From assembly GCA_023387935.1 (NCBI GenBank), contig JAEWHG010000026.1:1-10080 (forward strand): DNA of 10,080 bases, read 5' to 3'. Of the stretch, positions 6,416 through 10,080 are shown piece by piece. The notes under the pieces are model-generated. The model was given only the letters and a program-made list of their open reading frames with translations. It was not told where the DNA came from and did not search any database. A program made the translations under genes and the position numbers. Origin of the DNA: Bacillota bacterium (GTDB lineage: Bacteria > Bacillota > Clostridia > Peptostreptococcales > Natronincolaceae). Positions within the stretch are counted from its first letter, which is position 1, and each line of letters begins with the position of its first letter.

Positions 6416-7306
6416 CTACTCAATTTTATTACTATTAAATTTTTTCCTATACCCACACTTTCTACATAGCTCCTCGACTGCTTCTCTTCTTGAAAAACCA
6501 TCAAAAATATTGTTAGCTCTTTCACTCTCTACTATTTCAGAAAAATGGTTTTTATTTATATTCCCTAAATTAATTACTCCCTCACCGTCCAGACAACAGG
6601 GCACCACAGTTCCATCCACCAATATAGCTACCTGATTTCTAAGTCCATAGCAAAAGCCATTTCCGTCGTCTTCTTCTTCATTTAAATCTGGCCATCGAAA
6701 CTCTGGATCCTGATTTAAATATATTTTATCTACAATTTTAATACCGCTACCTGGAGTTACTTTCTCTTCTATTTTATATAGTAATTTAAATTCTTTTTCT
6801 ATGGTCTCAAGTATTTGGCGATTTCTTTCTCTTTGAAGATTTGTTACATTATCATTATCTAAATTCCATAGCCTTAATGATATAAAAGTATTCGTATCAG
6901 CGATAGCTTCCTTTACAAATAAAAGAATATTATTAATATATTCCTCCTTATTTCCACCTCCATCATTTCCATCAAAACTATGAAGTGAAAAATTAACCTG
7001 CCTTAGTGCTGGTTTCATAAATATTTTTTCTTTAACTTTATTTATAAGGGTTCCGTTTGTAGTTATATTAACCTTAAATCCCTTATTATGACTTAAATCT
7101 AAAAATTTATCTATTTCTGGATGAAGAAGAGGCTCTCCCTTTACATGAAAATATATATAGTCTGCGTGAGGTTTTATTTGATCTAATATTTTACTAAAAG
7201 TATCTATTTCCATAAACTCAGGCTTTCGTTTCGTTTGGGGACAAAAATTACAAGCGAGATTGCATACATTTGTAATTTCAATATAAAACTTTTTAAATTT
7301 TTTCAT
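6416..7306 (-). CDS. Radical SAM protein with SPASM/twitch-like C-terminus, function unknown
   Basis: Enzyme of 296 residues that uses a [4Fe-4S] cluster and S-adenosylmethionine to make a radical; substrate unknown. The cluster motif CX3CX2C is Cys15, Cys19 and Cys22, followed by Pro23. The SAM-binding GEP is at 57-59 in FHVKGEPLLHP, and TTNGT (82-86) follows on the next strand. The C-terminal part has Cys219, Cys237, Cys238, Cys281 and Cys284 around ILVDGTVVPCCLD and ELCRKCGYR, the layout of a SPASM or twitch domain holding an extra Fe-S cluster. ATG at 7304-7306 has AAGGTGG 7 nt upstream. It is flanked by terminators, and I see no small peptide gene, maturation partner or transporter in the same transcript. 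SPASM enzymes often modify peptides, but here that is not supported by context. Confidence 0.92.
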   Translation of the reverse strand: MKKFKKFYIEITNVCNLACNFCPQTKRKPEFMEIDTFSKILDQIKPHADYIYFHVKGEPLLHPEIDKFLDLSHNKGFKVNITTNGTLINKVKEKIFMKPALRQVNFSLHSFDGNDGGGNKEEYINNILLFVKEAIADTNTFISLRLWNLDNDNVTNLQRERNRQILETIEKEFKLLYKIEEKVTPGSGIKIVDKIYLNQDPEFRWPDLNEEEDDGNGFCYGLRNQVAILVDGTVVPCCLDGEGVINLGNINKNHFSEIVESERANNIFDGFSRREAVEELCRKCGYRKKFNSNKIE

Positions 7307-7339
7307 ACATATACCACCTTACATAATATGCGTTTCCAT

Positions 7340-7345
7340 ATTATA
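7340..7345 (-). promoter_or_regulatory. Candidate -10 box for the radical SAM gene
   Basis: A perfect TATAAT lies 33 nt before the ATG, which leaves a leader of about 26 nt. It is placed at the edge of the inverted repeat at 7341-7377. The -35 position (about 7363-7368) reads AGGAAA and does not match the consensus. Confidence 0.4.
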
Positions 7346-7377
7346 TAATAGAAAAGTAGAATTTTCCTATTATATAA
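7341..7377. repeat. Long inverted repeat upstream of the radical SAM gene
   Basis: Perfect 11-bp arms (TTATATAATAG, 7341-7351, and CTATTATATAA, 7367-7377) flank a 15-nt centre. In minus-strand RNA the stem can be extended by four more pairs, including one G-U. It overlaps the putative -10 of the radical SAM gene and touches the U tract of the permease terminator. It could be an operator, a second hairpin that helps termination, or both. Confidence 0.6.
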
Positions 7378-7420
7378 AAAGAGTATATAGGCTATGAATT
7401 CATATCCATAACCTATATAC
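7376..7420 (-). terminator. Strong rho-independent terminator of the ABC transporter operon
   Basis: A 14-bp stem (7383-7396 with 7407-7420, one G-U pair on the minus strand) closes a 10-nt loop and is followed by UCUUUUU. It lies 45 nt past the permease stop codon and separates the transporter operon from the radical SAM gene. Confidence 0.85.
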
Positions 7421-7465
7421 ATTAGTTTAACAATTTATATTGTATAGCGCTAGTTTAAATCTATT

Positions 7466-9985
7466 TTAATCCACACTTTTTAGAGATTCTACCATTTCTA
7501 CATTCCTAAGCTTATAATACATTGCAAAATTAACAAATATTGCAAATGATAAAGTTAACACTACAGAAATTATATAACTTTTTATATTTAATGTAAGTCC
7601 AAACATCATATTTTCCATTTCTACTGTTATCATGATATATCGATGAAGAAATACACCTAAAACTAGACCTACTGCAGTTCCTATAATAGTTAATACTGTA
7701 TTTTCTCTATAAATATATGCGGAAACCTCATTATCATAAAATCCTAATACCTTTATCGTAGCAATTTCCCTTATTCTTTCACTTATATTAACATTAGTTA
7801 GATTATATAAAACTACAAAGGCTAGAGCCCCTGCAGAGATAATCATAATTAAAACTGCATAGTTTAAACTTTTAATCGTATCTTCAAGATTTTCTTTAAT
7901 AGAAGTATTAAAGCTTACATTGGATATTCCTTCCTTGTCTCTTAAATCTTTAGATAACTTATACTCAAAGTCATCCGATGGATCCTGTACACTACCTATG
8001 GCTTCATTAAATTCTATATCTTTATTAAAAATATGACTATAATAATCTGGTGATAGATACGCATAGTTAGAAAGATAATTTTTTGCAATTCCACTTACCT
8101 TTGCTTTAGCTTTTATATCATCACTATTCATTAACGTTATTTCATCACCAATTTTGATATTCATATTTCTACTAACCTGCTCTGTAATTATAAGTCCTTC
8201 TTCAGGAATTTTAATTTGCTTTTTACTTTTCCGATCTTGTAGATGAATCAAGTTCCCTATATTTTCTATATCTCTTGGCACTATTATAGAAATATTTTTC
8301 TCTAAGCTATTTAGAGAAAGGGTTCCACTTTCATTACTAATCAACTCATAATTTAATATTCTATTATCATTCGCAATATGTTTTTCACCTTCTGGTTCTA
8401 GCCTTACAGTCATATTATAAGTAAATATTACCCCAAATTGTTCATCTACAATAGTTCTAATTGAATCTTTTATTCCAAATGCCGCTAAAATAAGGGCAGT
8501 ACAGCCTGCTATTCCAAATACAGTCATAAAAAATCTTCTTTTATATCTAAAAATATTTCTAGTAGTAACTTTACCACTAAAATTTAGCCTGTTCCAAATA
8601 AAAGGTATTCTTTCAAGAAAAATTCTTTTTCCTACTTTTGGCGCCTTTGGTCTCATTAAAGCTGATGGAGATTCTCTTAGTTCATTTATGCAGGCAAGAA
8701 AAGCTGTAAATGTAATTATACCTATAGCTACTAAAGATACTATACTTGCTAGTAACCAATTAAACTCTAAAGTAACAGGAGGCAATATATACATCATGCC
8801 ATAAGCATTAAATATAACTATTGGAAACACAGTAAAGCCTATTGCTATTCCTAATATACTCCCTAATAAAGTAGCCATAAAAGCATAGAATATATATTTT
8901 GATGCTATATCTAAATTGCTATAACCTAGAGCTTTTAAAGTCCCAATATTTACCCTTTGCTCATCTACCATTCTTGTCATAGTTGTAAGACATACTAATG
9001 CTGCAACAAGGACAAAAAATAAAGGAAACACCTTTGCTAATGCATCTATTCTATCTGCAGCACCACCATAATCTACATAGGAATAATGACTACTTCTATC
9101 TAACACATACCACTTCCCTTTTTCTATTTTATTTAAATCTGATTCTGCAGCTTCCGTTTTTTTCCATGTATCGGATGGTTCTTTTTCTAATCCTGCTTTT
9201 GCCTCTGCATAAAGCTCTTCGTATCTAAGATTTTCTCTTACCTTAGCCATATCCTTTATATCATCTGTAACTTTATCTACAACATCAAAATATTCATCAT
9301 TATAAGAGTTTAACTCTTTTACACCTTTAACTGTAGCAAAAATTTCTGTAAAAACCTCTAGCTTAAAGTTCTCCTGTGGAATCATAATAAAGCTTCTTAC
9401 TCGACCATTCCCAATATTACTACTTCCTTTTTCAAAGGATAAATAATATGGTGTTTGTACATATCCAACAACTTTATATTCTATATTTTTAAGGGTATCC
9501 GTTAATGGCTCGTCTTTGCCGGATGAAAGTTTTATTGTAGATCCTAATGGTACAGTCGTAGTATCGTTCTTTCCTACTTCAATTACACACTCATCTATTT
9601 TTTCCGGAAGTCTACCATCTATTAAGTTCACACTATTTATACTATGATCAGAGCTAAATCCATGAACCCTTAATACCTCTTCTTTTTCACCGTACATAGC
9701 TAATACATCTATATTATAGGTTCCAAAAACATCTTCTACCCCTTCAACCTTAGATATTGCTTCTAGATCATCCTCTGTTAAACCTAAATTTGATACCACC
9801 CTTATATCCATTAGATTATAATCATCATAGTATTTGTCAGCAGTGCTTTTCATTACTTCCGGCGATATTTTAAGTCCTGATAAGAATGCTACTCCTAGGG
9901 CTACAATGACTAAAATAGATAGAAATCTACCTAAAGATTTCATTATATTTCTTATGAAATCCTTTTTTAATGCACTCTTTATCAC
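7466..9985 (-). CDS. FtsX-like ABC transporter permease, two FtsX domains
   Basis: Permease of 839 residues that works with the ABC ATPase encoded just upstream. Predicted membrane helices (numbered from the chosen start) are at about 18-38, 318-338, 364-393, 410-434, 484-506, 710-730, 763-783 and 802-824. This gives a 1+3 and 1+3 layout with two external domains (about 40-315 and 508-708). The two cytoplasmic coupling helices are alike: RMVDEQRVNIGTLKALGYSN (338-357) and ISERIREIATIKVLGFYDNE (734-753), showing an internal duplication. MacB/FtsX-type proteins of this kind couple ATP hydrolysis to movement of an external domain; the substrate is unknown. Two GTG starts are possible. The one at 9983-9985 shares its G with the upstream stop codon (TAGTG), sits better against AAAGGA and gives MIKSALKKD, a typical opening. 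The one at 9989-9991 would add two residues. Confidence 0.93.
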   Translation of the reverse strand: MIKSALKKDFIRNIMKSLGRFLSILVIVALGVAFLSGLKISPEVMKSTADKYYDDYNLMDIRVVSNLGLTEDDLEAISKVEGVEDVFGTYNIDVLAMYGEKEEVLRVHGFSSDHSINSVNLIDGRLPEKIDECVIEVGKNDTTTVPLGSTIKLSSGKDEPLTDTLKNIEYKVVGYVQTPYYLSFEKGSSNIGNGRVRSFIMIPQENFKLEVFTEIFATVKGVKELNSYNDEYFDVVDKVTDDIKDMAKVRENLRYEELYAEAKAGLEKEPSDTWKKTEAAESDLNKIEKGKWYVLDRSSHYSYVDYGGAADRIDALAKVFPLFFVLVAALVCLTTMTRMVDEQRVNIGTLKALGYSNLDIASKYIFYAFMATLLGSILGIAIGFTVFPIVIFNAYGMMYILPPVTLEFNWLLASIVSLVAIGIITFTAFLACINELRESPSALMRPKAPKVGKRIFLERIPFIWNRLNFSGKVTTRNIFRYKRRFFMTVFGIAGCTALILAAFGIKDSIRTIVDEQFGVIFTYNMTVRLEPEGEKHIANDNRILNYELISNESGTLSLNSLEKNISIIVPRDIENIGNLIHLQDRKSKKQIKIPEEGLIITEQVSRNMNIKIGDEITLMNSDDIKAKAKVSGIAKNYLSNYAYLSPDYYSHIFNKDIEFNEAIGSVQDPSDDFEYKLSKDLRDKEGISNVSFNTSIKENLEDTIKSLNYAVLIMIISAGALAFVVLYNLTNVNISERIREIATIKVLGFYDNEVSAYIYRENTVLTIIGTAVGLVLGVFLHRYIMITVEMENMMFGLTLNIKSYIISVVLTLSFAIFVNFAMYYKLRNVEMVESLKSVD

Positions 9986-10080
9986 TACCACTCAATCCTT
10001 TCTACTGGAGTAGGATTTTCATTTAAAGTTATACTGTCTATCTTACCATTTCTAACTTTAATTACTTTATCCCCCATTGG
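9985..10080 (-). CDS. ABC transporter ATP-binding protein, C-terminal end only
   Basis: Only the last 31 codons are inside the window; the gene runs off the right edge. The reading frame PMGDKVIKVRNGKID continues to a PTPVERIEW end and a TAG stop at 9985-9987. The pattern of a hydrophobic/charged strand (DKVIKVRNGKI) near the C-terminus is the usual end of LolD/MacB-type ATPases, where 'aDrvi.l.dGki' follows the H-loop. The stop codon overlaps the start of the FtsX-like permease, which confirms that the two form one operon and one transporter. The Walker A, signature and H-loop motifs lie outside the window, so the assignment rests on this tail and on the permease neighbour. Confidence 0.82.
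   Translation of the reverse strand, partial: PMGDKVIKVRNGKIDSITLNENPTPVERIEW

Noticed and set aside
5744..10080. A peptide-modification (RiPP) cluster made of the radical SAM enzyme, the signal peptidase and the ABC transporter
   Set aside because: The three units are separated by terminators, I find no small precursor peptide gene in the gaps, and the permease is of FtsX type, not a peptidase-containing exporter.
1..10080. tRNA or rRNA genes, CRISPR arrays, insertion sequences, riboswitches
   Set aside because: No cloverleaf-like or rRNA-like sequence, no regularly spaced repeats, no transposase and no recognisable riboswitch core was seen by reading both strands; a covariance-model search would be decisive.

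Overview
This window is a stretch of an AT-rich, low-GC Gram-positive chromosome. The protein families suggest a Clostridia-type Firmicute: a ClpE-like unfoldase with a zinc finger and a charged linker, a DUF975 membrane protein, a Sip/LepB-type signal peptidase, and strong AGGAGG or AAGGGGG ribosome binding sites. This placement is inferred from family resemblance and base composition; no rRNA or marker gene is present. Every supportable gene lies on the minus strand, so transcription runs from high to low coordinates. The longest gap between genes is 292 bp (3035-3326).

In the order of transcription: (1) the last 31 codons of an ABC transporter ATPase (9985-10080) overlap the start of its large FtsX-type permease (7466-9985), and the pair ends at a strong hairpin terminator (7376-7420). 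(2) A single radical SAM enzyme with C-terminal cluster cysteines (6416-7306) has its own AT-rich promoter region containing a long inverted repeat, and a weak terminator after it. (3) Three single genes follow: signal peptidase I (5744-6259), a NUDIX hydrolase (5163-5579) and an ISOC-type cysteine hydrolase (4539-5087). (4) A tight two-gene operon encodes an alpha/beta hydrolase and a GNAT acetyltransferase (3327-4427), in which the stop codon of the first gene lies inside the ribosome binding site of the second; a terminator at 3250-3284 closes it. (5) A DUF975 integral membrane protein (2279-3034) is followed by a hairpin and an 84-residue orphan membrane protein (1935-2189). (6) The window ends with the first 590 codons of a ClpE-like AAA+ unfoldase, which has an extended -10 promoter overlapped by an AT palindrome.

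Most of the content is ordinary housekeeping and accessory function: protein quality control, export, nucleotide clean-up and transport. The genes mostly sit in separate short transcription units, and I see no multi-gene system that is clearly new. The points most worth a second look are the uncharacterised radical SAM enzyme and the inverted repeat at its promoter, the compact form of the FtsX-like permease, the promoter of the Clp ATPase (which lacks recognisable CtsR or CIRCE sites), and a repeated hairpin motif on both sides of the radical SAM gene.
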